The notes under the pieces: model-generated
The model's input: the letters and a program-made list of their open reading frames with translations, nothing else
Databases searched by the model: none
What the model was told of the DNA's origin: nothing
Shown here: piece by piece, positions 1 to 6,885 of the stretch
Numbering within the stretch: position 1 is the stretch's first letter
How the letters are laid out: every line of letters starts with the position of its first letter
Position numbers and translations under genes: made by a program
Assembly: GCA_030432795.1 (NCBI GenBank)
Contig: JAUILW010000124.1
Coordinates: forward strand, 1 to 8,199
From: Gammaproteobacteria bacterium
GTDB lineage: Bacteria > Pseudomonadota > Gammaproteobacteria > Pseudomonadales > Azotimanducaceae
Length of the DNA: 8,199 nt
Direction: 5' to 3'

Positions 1-24
1 GCGCCGACGGGGGAAGATGCGTGA
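1..24 (+). CDS. Possible 3' end of an upstream gene (7 codons visible)
   Basis: Reading from base 1, the frame is open for seven codons (A-P-T-G-E-D-A) and ends at TGA 22-24. That stop overlaps the GTG start of the next gene at 21 as GTGA, a spacing common in translationally coupled bacterial operons. The stretch is far too short to prove coding or to suggest a function, and a chance open frame of seven codons is common in GC-rich DNA. It is recorded because the exact four-base overlap is suggestive. Confidence 0.25.
   Translation, partial: APTGEDA
9..16 (+). promoter_or_regulatory. Purine-rich ribosome binding site for the GTG start at 21
   Basis: GGGGGAAG lies four bases before the GTG codon at 21 and is a plausible Shine-Dalgarno element. 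It supports the GTG start, because no ATG in that frame occurs before it in the window. The frame is open to the left edge, so an earlier start outside the window cannot be fully excluded. An ATG at 17 is in another frame that stops after about 20 codons. Confidence 0.5.
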
Positions 25-1691
25 ACCTGCACATCCGTCAGGCGCTCGCCGCGCAACCCTCTGCGACCTGGGAGGTGGTTGATCAGATCTACGCGACGGC
101 TGTAGAGCCCGAACGCTGGCCACAGCTTCTGGAATCGATGTGCGGCGCAATGGCGTGGGGCTTAGCGGAGCGCGAGGACGATCTCGTGATGCACCTGCTC
201 AATGCGGTCCAGGTCAACTCCCGTCTGGGCGCGAGATTCGATGTGGAGCGTTGTATTGAGCCAGCGCTTGCCAGTTTCCGCTTTCCTTTTCTGGTCATCG
301 ATCGATCGTTGGACGTTCGCTATGCGGGTGCGCTGTTCTCAGCGGCGCGTCATCGCGCCCCCGGCTTTGCCGTGTTTGACCATGGTCTCGGTCTTTCGCC
401 GGAGATCGCGCGGGATATCGCTCAGGTATTCGAAGGCGAGCGGCAAAGTTGTGCGTTGCCGACGCTGTGCACCGACGATGAGGCGCTCGACGTCATCGCC
501 TTCATGATATCCGAAGGGCTGATGATGATTGCGCTGCTGGACGCGACGCGCTTCAGGAAAACCAGTGTTTCCATGTTCGCAGACAGCTACGGACTAACCG
601 AGTCCGAATCCTCTCTGGTCGCAGACCTGATGGAAGGTGATGCGTATGCGCAGATTGCCTTGCGTCGAGGTGTCACGGAAAGCACGGTTCGCACGCAGGT
701 GAAAAACATCTACGCCAAGACGCACTGCCATCATCGTGCGGATCTCATCAACCGGGTAGCGTGCGGTCCAAGCCTGCTGCAATCGCTAACGGAGCATGAA
801 ACGGGCTCCTACATCGACCAGCCGCTGTCCTCACCGCGTCTGCACCAGCGGCTCGACTGTGGTGGCGGTCTGCAGTTGGGCTTTGCTGAATTTGGACCTG
901 AAGACGGCAGGCCCCTGGTATTCCTGCATAACGTGTCCGGGTCGCGCCTGCAATTGCCGGTGCCGGAGGGACAGCTTAAGGCTCAGAACGTGCGGCTCAT
1001 CGTGCCGGACCGCCCCGGAGTTGGCTTGTCCAGTTGGCCGCGCGCGCTGGATATGTCCGAGTGGGCAGCAGCGTTTGCTTTGCTACTCGATCAACTCGGG
1101 CTCGATCGGTGCGTACTGCTCGGAAACTCCATGGGCGGAGTGTACGCGATGGCCTGCGCATACCACCTTCCGGAGCGTGTTAGTAGACTTGTTCTCGTGA
1201 GCACCATGGGGCAAATGACGGAAGAGGGCGACCTTGCGTATGTCGAGGAAGACATGCGCAAGATAATCACGCTCGGCCGCCGTTACCCTCGGCTCGCTTC
1301 GGCCATGTTGAAGCTGTTGATTCGAGACGTACCCACCCGATATATCGATCGGCGCATCGGCAAGCTTCCGAATGCCGATAGGGCGCTCTATCGCAACACG
1401 GACTTTTACAACATGGCGGTAGATGCTTTGATGGAGAACTTCCGCAACGGACTGGCACCCATGGTGCGTGACTACGTGTCGCTCAGCCAACCCTGGCAGT
1501 TCGACCCGGCTGCCATCCGGACATCCGTGGACCTCTGGCACGGAGAATGCGACATTACCTCTCCCCTGGTTGCCGTTGAGCGTCTCGCAGCGTGCTTCCC
1601 TTCGGTGCGCTGCCAGTTCATTGAAGGCGAAACCCACATGTTGCTGTATCGGCACTGGCACACCATAGTCGCTCAGTCGCTGACGGATTGA
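21..1691 (+). CDS. LuxR-family HTH regulator fused to a C-terminal alpha/beta-hydrolase
   Basis: This 556-residue protein combines three parts. Residues 1-185 form a helical and mixed sensor-like region that begins with a W-x-x-V-D-x-I-Y / P-E-R-W-P pattern often seen at the N-terminus of LuxR-type regulators. Residues 190-245 are a LuxR/GerE helix-turn-helix (LTESE, then a recognition helix near 219-232 with T-E-S-T-V-R-T-Q-V). Residues 280-556 are an alpha/beta-hydrolase: a strand and oxyanion-loop region at 301-309 (FLHNVSGSR), DRPGVG at 330, the nucleophile elbow GNSMGG with Ser370, Asp511 after W-H-G-E-C, and His539 in GETHM. The triad is complete, so an active hydrolase or a ligand-binding derivative are both possible. 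The usual HG of the oxyanion loop is H303-N304 here. No signal peptide or membrane segment is visible, so it should be cytoplasmic. The substrate and target promoters cannot be read from the sequence. It lies 61 bp upstream of the giant exported-protein gene on the same strand and may regulate it. Confidence 0.9.
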   Translation: MNLHIRQALAAQPSATWEVVDQIYATAVEPERWPQLLESMCGAMAWGLAEREDDLVMHLLNAVQVNSRLGARFDVERCIEPALASFRFPFLVIDRSLDVRYAGALFSAARHRAPGFAVFDHGLGLSPEIARDIAQVFEGERQSCALPTLCTDDEALDVIAFMISEGLMMIALLDATRFRKTSVSMFADSYGLTESESSLVADLMEGDAYAQIALRRGVTESTVRTQVKNIYAKTHCHHRADLINRVACGPSLLQSLTEHETGSYIDQPLSSPRLHQRLDCGGGLQLGFAEFGPEDGRPLVFLHNVSGSRLQLPVPEGQLKAQNVRLIVPDRPGVGLSSWPRALDMSEWAAAFALLLDQLGLDRCVLLGNSMGGVYAMACAYHLPERVSRLVLVSTMGQMTEEGDLAYVEEDMRKIITLGRRYPRLASAMLKLLIRDVPTRYIDRRIGKLPNADRALYRNTDFYNMAVDALMENFRNGLAPMVRDYVSLSQPWQFDPAAIRTSVDLWHGECDITSPLVAVERLAACFPSVRCQFIEGETHMLLYRHWHTIVAQSLTD

Positions 1692-1752
1692 GAAGGATTT
1701 AGCCCGTTTGGTGGATGCGGGGTGCCGCGAGTATTGACCATGCTCTGCACGC
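1692..1752 (+). other. 61-bp intergenic gap without a clear terminator or promoter
   Basis: The gap holds a weak 4-bp stem (GCGG 1717-1720 with CCGC 1725-1728, four-base loop) that is not followed by a T-run, so it is not a convincing intrinsic terminator. A TTGACC at 1734-1739 resembles a -35 box, but no -10-like sequence lies about 17 bases downstream. There is no good Shine-Dalgarno sequence just before the ATG at 1753. Read-through from the regulator gene into the giant gene is therefore plausible but unproven. Confidence 0.5.
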
Positions 1753-1755
1753 ATG
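1739..1755. repeat. Short inverted repeat overlapping the start codon of the giant gene
   Basis: CATGC (1739-1743) and GCATG (1751-1755) are perfect 5-base inverted arms around a 7-base loop, and the right arm contains the ATG start at 1753. In mRNA this could form a small hairpin hiding the start codon, or it could be half of a protein-binding dyad. Five bases is short enough to occur by chance. Confidence 0.3.
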
Positions 1756-1833
1756 ACATCCGATGGAATCCTGCGCACTGCCCGAGCCCTCCTCACGCTG
1801 TTTGCCGTGGTGCTGCATGGGATGGTGATTGCT
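1753..1833 (+). other. Sec-type signal peptide coding region of the giant protein
   Basis: Residues 1-27 have an n-region with Arg8 and Arg11, a hydrophobic core (A-L-L-T-L-F-A-V-V-L) and a V-I-A ending that fits signal peptidase I, predicting cleavage between Ala27 and Glu28. The following residues are acidic (E-E-E), as is common just after a cleavage site. No lipobox cysteine is present, so this is not a lipoprotein signal. An uncleaved N-terminal membrane anchor is the alternative. Confidence 0.7.
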
Positions 1834-4800
1834 GAGGAGGAGGGCTTTCCTACCGGTGAGCATGGCGGTCAAGTGATTGACCTGGATGCGCCGGAGGGCC
1901 CGGCTACCGGTATCCGCGCTGGCGTGCAGAGTCGTCAAGGCATCGCCACGCGGGCTCGTCAACAGCTGGATCTGCCGACGCTGCCCGAAGCATGGGATGC
2001 ACATCGCGCGCCGCCGGCGGGGACACCGGCTGCCGCCGGGCGCAGCGCTGGGGCGGTGCCAGCGCAGCGGCCTTCGGCGGAGTCGTTGCACGAGATGATG
2101 GGCCAGCTTGCATCGGGGAACCACACTCGCCAGCAACGCGACCAGTTGGTGGCCGAGATATTCGCCAACCAGGACATCTACCGCGAGGCGGTGATGTTCG
2201 AGCGCTTTAAAGCCGTATCCCCGGGCGTTGAAGCGTTCATGGATGGCAAAGCCGACCTGCAGCGAGACGTCATTCGCCGCATGGGGGAGAAGCACAAAGC
2301 GCGGCACGGTAGACCTCCGGACCAGCCGATCATCCCTTTTGGCTATAACAACGTGTTTTCCGACGACGACATCATCACCGGTAGCGGTCGACAGTCGCTC
2401 GAATTGGAGCAGCTCTACAACGAAGCCCTCAGTGAGATCATCGAGGAGCGTACGGGCCGTCCGATGACCGCCAGCGACCGGGCGCGGGTCGATGTGAATG
2501 GTCTGGGCTGGAATATGCGTACGGAAGGCGGGGTAGAAAACTTCGACCACCCGGAGAAATACGTCAACCCGCAATCCGGATTTGCCAACCAGGCCAAACT
2601 CGCCGAAAGCGGTGCCCTGGTGGTCTACTCCTGGGACGAAGACGGCAACATGGTGGCGCTGACCGGTGATGATGCGCGAGCGGCTGTGGAATCGCTCGAC
2701 GTTGATCGGCCGTTGCCCATCGAAGGTGTCAATCCCAAACAGGGTGCGGGTTCGGTATCTGACTACGTGCGGATGGCCCATCTGCACCAGGTGCCGTTCG
2801 AACAGGGGCGGGTAGCGACCGCTGCGGAGATGGCGCAGTTCATCCGCAATCAGAAGTACACCGGTCGGGTGGAAGGTGACTACCAGACGGTAGCTTCCGG
2901 AACGCACCCCGACATCGGCCTCGAACACGCAGCGCACCTGGATCTCGCCCGGGAGCTACGCGGCCAGACCAACATACGCGGCCTGGCCGGTGCGCTCGAT
3001 GGGCGTTACGGAGAACGGATCATCGTAGATGGCGAGATCGATAGGGCTGCGTTGACTCGCGCCATGGCGCGCCATCAGGAGGCGCAACTCGCCAACGTGC
3101 TTCCCGACATCCAGAGCGCGGTGATGGAGAACGAGGCCTACAAGCTCGCCCGATTTCTGGAAGGCGCGGATGGGCCGGCGAAACATCTGCTGCGCAAGCA
3201 GTTGGCGCTCACCTATGCACCGGTGGACGCTGCAACCCGAACAAAGCTGCTCAGCGACCTCGACCGGATGAAGATCAATGCTGAGCAGAAAGCGTTCCTG
3301 CGGCAGGCCATCGACGCGGATGCGCGCAGGTTGGTTCGCTATGCGCAGCTTGTCGACATGGACGTGCGGCAGTTCGTCAACGGTTTGTCCCTCCGCGGTG
3401 ACAGCTTCCTGGCAGTGGACCTGCACATCATGAACTACCAGCCTGTGCAGAAGATGGGCGCCGACTTGTGGCACCGACCCGGTGGTGCGCAATTCAAGGA
3501 GTTTCTGCGGTCGAAAACCGCCCGGGCCCTGAATCTCGACGTAATGCTCAGTGCCGACATCGGCGCTCGCGGCGAGAAAGTCATGCAATGGAGCATGCTG
3601 CTGCTCACCGCCTCCCGCGCTTATGCTGCTGGTGCTGATCAGACCGAAGCTTATAAGTGTATGGCGCTCGGCCTGTTCGAGATGGTGCCCGGTGTGTCTG
3701 CGGTTCTGCGTTTTTCCGAAGGGGAGTTCCGTCAGTCGTTCAAGGATCTGACCATGGACGTGCTGCCGCCTCTGGCACTGGCGGACCTCGCTGTTCAGGC
3801 GTTGCGGTTTACCGGCGATGTGGCTCAGAACACGTTTACCGAGTCGGTCCTCGATGGGCTTGCACGTACGCAACTCGCGCAGCTTCGCGATGAGGACTTC
3901 GAAGCGTCGCCAGATATTCCGGGGTACTACCGGCTGCGCAACCGTGAGGCACTCATTCGTCATCTGGATGACATTGCTCCCGGCATGGGTCGGATCGCCA
4001 AGTTTCCGGCTGTCGTGAGCCGGTATGTGGATGCGCTGGTGCAGTCAGATCCGAACTACGCTGTAAATCTTCGAGCAATGCATATGGTGCTGCACCTGGA
4101 GCCGGGCGCAGATCAAGGCATCGAGGCACAACTCGAGTCACGCTACAGCATCGCCGACTTGCGCGCGAAAGTTTGGCGCAGCGGAATTCCCGGCTTCGAT
4201 GAGGCTACCCCGGCGCAACGGGTTGCCGCCAGAATCATCGCTGACAACCTCAGCATCCGCGCCGGTGCGTTCAGTGTGCTGCTGCAACGCTTCGCTGACA
4301 GAATTGAAGCCCTGTACAACGCGCAACGGGATACGGACGACGAGCATATCGTAGACGTTCTCCTGCAGACCGAGACACGCCTGCGGGAGATGTACCGGGG
4401 CGCGCCGAGGGAGGTGCTCGATAGCGCGTTCGCGGCCGCCGAGCTCGAGCATGCGTTCGATGAGCGCGAGGCGTACCTGGATGGCTATGATGTCGGTGGT
4501 AAAACGCTCATCGACGTGCAGCGAGACATGCAGGCGCTGCTCGATGGCTTTCGCGCACTCATCGAGCAACTGCGCATCGCTTCTCGGTACTTCGAAGAGG
4601 GCCGCGCGCTCGATTTGCGAGCGAACTACTACGGTGGTGACCACAGTATGGAACCGCTGGGCGGTGATACGGCGGACCCTTACTCCGGGGGGGCGCTCGT
4701 CATGGGGGATGAGTTCCGTATCGGTATCTCAGCGCGCGTATCGCGCCATCGTCAGTCGTTGCCCTGGACCGTGTTCTACTACGTTCTCGAAGAGCGTCAG

Positions 4801-6882
4801 CTGTCACTCCTCGGTCAGGTGGCGCTCCGCCCTCAGGGCTACGCCGAGGGCGATGGGTTGATGGTCATTGAGGCGCCCGATGAATCCACGTTTTTGCATA
4901 TCAAGGGCGAGGTCCGCAGCCGCTTCTTCGGCGCGCGTCTCCATCAACAGGTGTATCCGGTACTGGCGTTCGGCGACTGGCCCACCGATCCGGTGCGCGC
5001 CGTTGGGTTGGCGGCGCTGAACGCGCCCATCGAGTATTTCGACCGTTTTGCCGAGGACCGCATCGCGTTTGTCGGCCAACCCTTGTCGGTATTACAGGCA
5101 GCACCGCACATCGCCCTCGATGTGCCTGCGTATGTCGAAGCGCCTCAGGCGGAGCTCGCGGCGTCGCTGTATGTGGCCGTACCCGCATACGCACAAGGCG
5201 ACGTGGCCGAGGCGACACTTTCGCTCAGCGCCAGCGATACCACAGCAACTCCACCTCAGCTTGCCGATCAGCGCATTGGCGACGTCAGCACGGATCCGCA
5301 CCGGCCAAGCAGTCTACGGGTGCTGCTAGGTGAGGGCGTGTCGTTCGGACATTACACCCTGGAGGCTACCGTGCGTTTGCGCCGGGTACGTATGGATGAT
5401 CAGCCTCGCCCGGTGGTGCGACACTTCCGCTACGCACCGGAGCTCCTGGATACGCAGACGCAGGCGATGCTGGACGCGGCGCTGGCTAGGCTTATGCGGT
5501 TGGCGACGGAAACACAAGCTATCGCCGCACGTGCTGATACGTTGAGCATGTCGCTCATTGCTGATGCCCAACAGATTCTGGAGGACCTCGATCAGCTCGC
5601 ACAGGATGCCGAGGCGGCAAGCATGGGCCCGAACAGCACGGGAGCTGCGGAGGATCGTCTTCGTTTGCTGGATAAGGATGCCTACGCTGATTCTGAGCGT
5701 CTGGCCCGGCTGCGATCGCGGCTGGAACAGGTGGCGCTGAACCTCTGCGAGGGGCATCAATCGCTGCAGGACGGTGGAGGGGATGCGCCATCCATTGTTG
5801 CTGCGATGGACGCCAATGGTCGTGAGTTGCCGAAACTGCGTACCGATTTTGAGGAAACGCTTACCCGTCTGAGCGGATTGCGTGGCGAGGCAGAGAAACT
5901 GCGCCAGGCGGCTGGCGCCCATACGGGCGAGGCGGGGTTCGCTGAACGTGTCGCTGTACTCGAACAGAGGCTGGCTGAAGCGCGGCGCAGGCTCGAGGAT
6001 TTCGAACCGCGAATACGTGCACTCGGCTCCTTGGAAACGGAAGCAAAAGGCAAGCTGGACGAAGCCCAGGCGACAATGGCCAGGCTGCTCGATAATGATT
6101 CTATTGCTCGGGCCGAGGAATGGCGCCCGCGTGCTGAGGCGCTGCTGGATCAGATTTCGGTTGCAACAATCCAAACTCAGCAACGGCGCACGGGCGCAGA
6201 GGCGAGGAGGCTGATGCCGGAACAGGCGTTGTTGCGGGCTGCGGATCGCGTCGCTTCAGTGAGCGGTAAGGGTGAAGGTGCTTCTACGGCGTCAGCCTCT
6301 GCCTACGATACCTTTCTGGCGACCTATGAGGCGGGCATGCTCTTCGCGGATCCGGCACAGTTCGCGCTGTTCAGCGCGGAGACCTGTTGGGATGCTTCTG
6401 CCGCGGCTCGTGCTGCTGGCCACAAGCCGCGGGATTCATCACGCATCGCGCTCTTGCGCGAGCTCGTGGAGGATGCGCAGCGGTTGCAGCAGATGAATCG
6501 GTTTGATCTTGCGGTGCGTGGCGGCGCCTGCGCGCAACCGTTTCAGGAGTACAGCGAATCCACATCCGAGTTGCGCATGATGGACAAACGGCGACGGTCC
6601 AGCGATCCCGCCGACCGACTGAGTTCGGATGAGGTGTCCTGGTACAACCAGCAGGTGAAGCGCCGGGCATCCTCTCTGGAGGCATTTGACGCATGCTACG
6701 AGCGCTCTGTACAGAGCACTGCTGCACACATCTTTCCTGCATCGGTACGTACGCATAGACAGGCCGTGCGCTACACCCAGACCCTGGAGCGGAAGTGGGT
6801 GCAGTTCGGTTTCAACGATGCGTCACTGGATCGCGTGATAGCCCAGGCGCGCCGGGAGCTTGCCGAGCTTACGCAGCCCTGA
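1753..6882 (+). CDS. Giant (1709-residue) predicted exported protein of unknown family
   Basis: I do not recognise this protein. The start is constrained: an in-frame TGA at 1735-1737 rules out upstream extension, and ATG 1753 gives a good signal peptide. Visible layout: signal peptide 1-27; a Pro/Ala/Gly-rich stretch to about 115; a largely helical region about 115-960, holding an acidic motif G197-x5-S203-D-D-D206 with Asp247 on a later V-D-V strand, and three short hydrophobic stretches at 610-620, 637-652 and 670-684; a beta-rich region about 978-1228, whose last part (about 1110-1228) reads like an Ig-type sandwich; heptad-like helices rich in Ala, Glu, Arg, Leu and Gln at about 1230-1495; a Ser/Gly/Ala linker at 1501-1516; and a helical C-terminal domain at 1517-1709. 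The five cysteines are at 636, 1332, 1545, 1593 and 1648. Such a build suits a large periplasmic or surface protein, but no enzymatic or adhesive function can be claimed. Reading frame and codon use look intact along the full length. It follows the regulator-hydrolase by 61 bp and converges with the cysteine-rich gene at its 3' end. Confidence 0.85.
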   Translation: MTSDGILRTARALLTLFAVVLHGMVIAEEEGFPTGEHGGQVIDLDAPEGPATGIRAGVQSRQGIATRARQQLDLPTLPEAWDAHRAPPAGTPAAAGRSAGAVPAQRPSAESLHEMMGQLASGNHTRQQRDQLVAEIFANQDIYREAVMFERFKAVSPGVEAFMDGKADLQRDVIRRMGEKHKARHGRPPDQPIIPFGYNNVFSDDDIITGSGRQSLELEQLYNEALSEIIEERTGRPMTASDRARVDVNGLGWNMRTEGGVENFDHPEKYVNPQSGFANQAKLAESGALVVYSWDEDGNMVALTGDDARAAVESLDVDRPLPIEGVNPKQGAGSVSDYVRMAHLHQVPFEQGRVATAAEMAQFIRNQKYTGRVEGDYQTVASGTHPDIGLEHAAHLDLARELRGQTNIRGLAGALDGRYGERIIVDGEIDRAALTRAMARHQEAQLANVLPDIQSAVMENEAYKLARFLEGADGPAKHLLRKQLALTYAPVDAATRTKLLSDLDRMKINAEQKAFLRQAIDADARRLVRYAQLVDMDVRQFVNGLSLRGDSFLAVDLHIMNYQPVQKMGADLWHRPGGAQFKEFLRSKTARALNLDVMLSADIGARGEKVMQWSMLLLTASRAYAAGADQTEAYKCMALGLFEMVPGVSAVLRFSEGEFRQSFKDLTMDVLPPLALADLAVQALRFTGDVAQNTFTESVLDGLARTQLAQLRDEDFEASPDIPGYYRLRNREALIRHLDDIAPGMGRIAKFPAVVSRYVDALVQSDPNYAVNLRAMHMVLHLEPGADQGIEAQLESRYSIADLRAKVWRSGIPGFDEATPAQRVAARIIADNLSIRAGAFSVLLQRFADRIEALYNAQRDTDDEHIVDVLLQTETRLREMYRGAPREVLDSAFAAAELEHAFDEREAYLDGYDVGGKTLIDVQRDMQALLDGFRALIEQLRIASRYFEEGRALDLRANYYGGDHSMEPLGGDTADPYSGGALVMGDEFRIGISARVSRHRQSLPWTVFYYVLEERQLSLLGQVALRPQGYAEGDGLMVIEAPDESTFLHIKGEVRSRFFGARLHQQVYPVLAFGDWPTDPVRAVGLAALNAPIEYFDRFAEDRIAFVGQPLSVLQAAPHIALDVPAYVEAPQAELAASLYVAVPAYAQGDVAEATLSLSASDTTATPPQLADQRIGDVSTDPHRPSSLRVLLGEGVSFGHYTLEATVRLRRVRMDDQPRPVVRHFRYAPELLDTQTQAMLDAALARLMRLATETQAIAARADTLSMSLIADAQQILEDLDQLAQDAEAASMGPNSTGAAEDRLRLLDKDAYADSERLARLRSRLEQVALNLCEGHQSLQDGGGDAPSIVAAMDANGRELPKLRTDFEETLTRLSGLRGEAEKLRQAAGAHTGEAGFAERVAVLEQRLAEARRRLEDFEPRIRALGSLETEAKGKLDEAQATMARLLDNDSIARAEEWRPRAEALLDQISVATIQTQQRRTGAEARRLMPEQALLRAADRVASVSGKGEGASTASASAYDTFLATYEAGMLFADPAQFALFSAETCWDASAAARAAGHKPRDSSRIALLRELVEDAQRLQQMNRFDLAVRGGACAQPFQEYSESTSELRMMDKRRRSSDPADRLSSDEVSWYNQQVKRRASSLEAFDACYERSVQSTAAHIFPASVRTHRQAVRYTQTLERKWVQFGFNDASLDRVIAQARRELAELTQP

Positions 6883-6885
6883 TCA
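6880..6885. other. Abutting convergent stop codons (TGATCA)
   Basis: The plus-strand gene stops with TGA at 6880-6882, and the minus-strand gene stops with TGA read from 6885-6883. The two stops share the palindrome TGATCA with no base between them. No hairpin with a T-run was seen in about 40 bases on either side, so any terminator for one gene must lie inside the coding region of the other, or termination is Rho-dependent. Confidence 0.85.

Noticed and set aside
297..308. ATCGATCGATCG, a tandem palindromic run.
   Set aside because: It lies inside the regulator-hydrolase coding region, encodes ordinary residues (V-I-D-R-S) and is not repeated elsewhere; chance is the simplest reading.
1734..1762. 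TTGACC at 1734-1739 as a sigma-70 -35 box for the giant gene.
   Set aside because: The sequence about 17 bases downstream (CATCCG) is not -10-like, and the promoter would place the transcript start inside the coding region.
1083..1796. A 237-codon minus-strand open frame across the end of the hydrolase gene.
   Set aside because: It overlaps the well-supported hydrolase domain, including the Ser, Asp and His triad region, and has no recognisable motifs; it is a shadow frame.
1699..3963. Long minus-strand open frames (about 412 and 335 codons) opposite the giant gene, with similar ones at 4138-4644 and 5326-6183.
   Set aside because: They share exact codon register with the plus-strand gene, where antisense stops arise only from the plus-strand codons TTA, CTA and TCA. 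These are rare in GC-rich genes, so long open antisense frames are expected. Their translations look unlike natural proteins (rich in His and Arg, no domain pattern).
6385..6531. Possible shared repeat between the giant protein's C-terminus (Cys1545 to R-G-G-A-C1593) and the N-terminal helical part of the cysteine-rich protein (M-A-C to R-G-G-C).
   Set aside because: Both end in a similar R-G-G-(A)-C, but the cysteine spacings differ (48 against 35 residues) and intervening residues do not align by eye; profile comparison would be needed to revive it.
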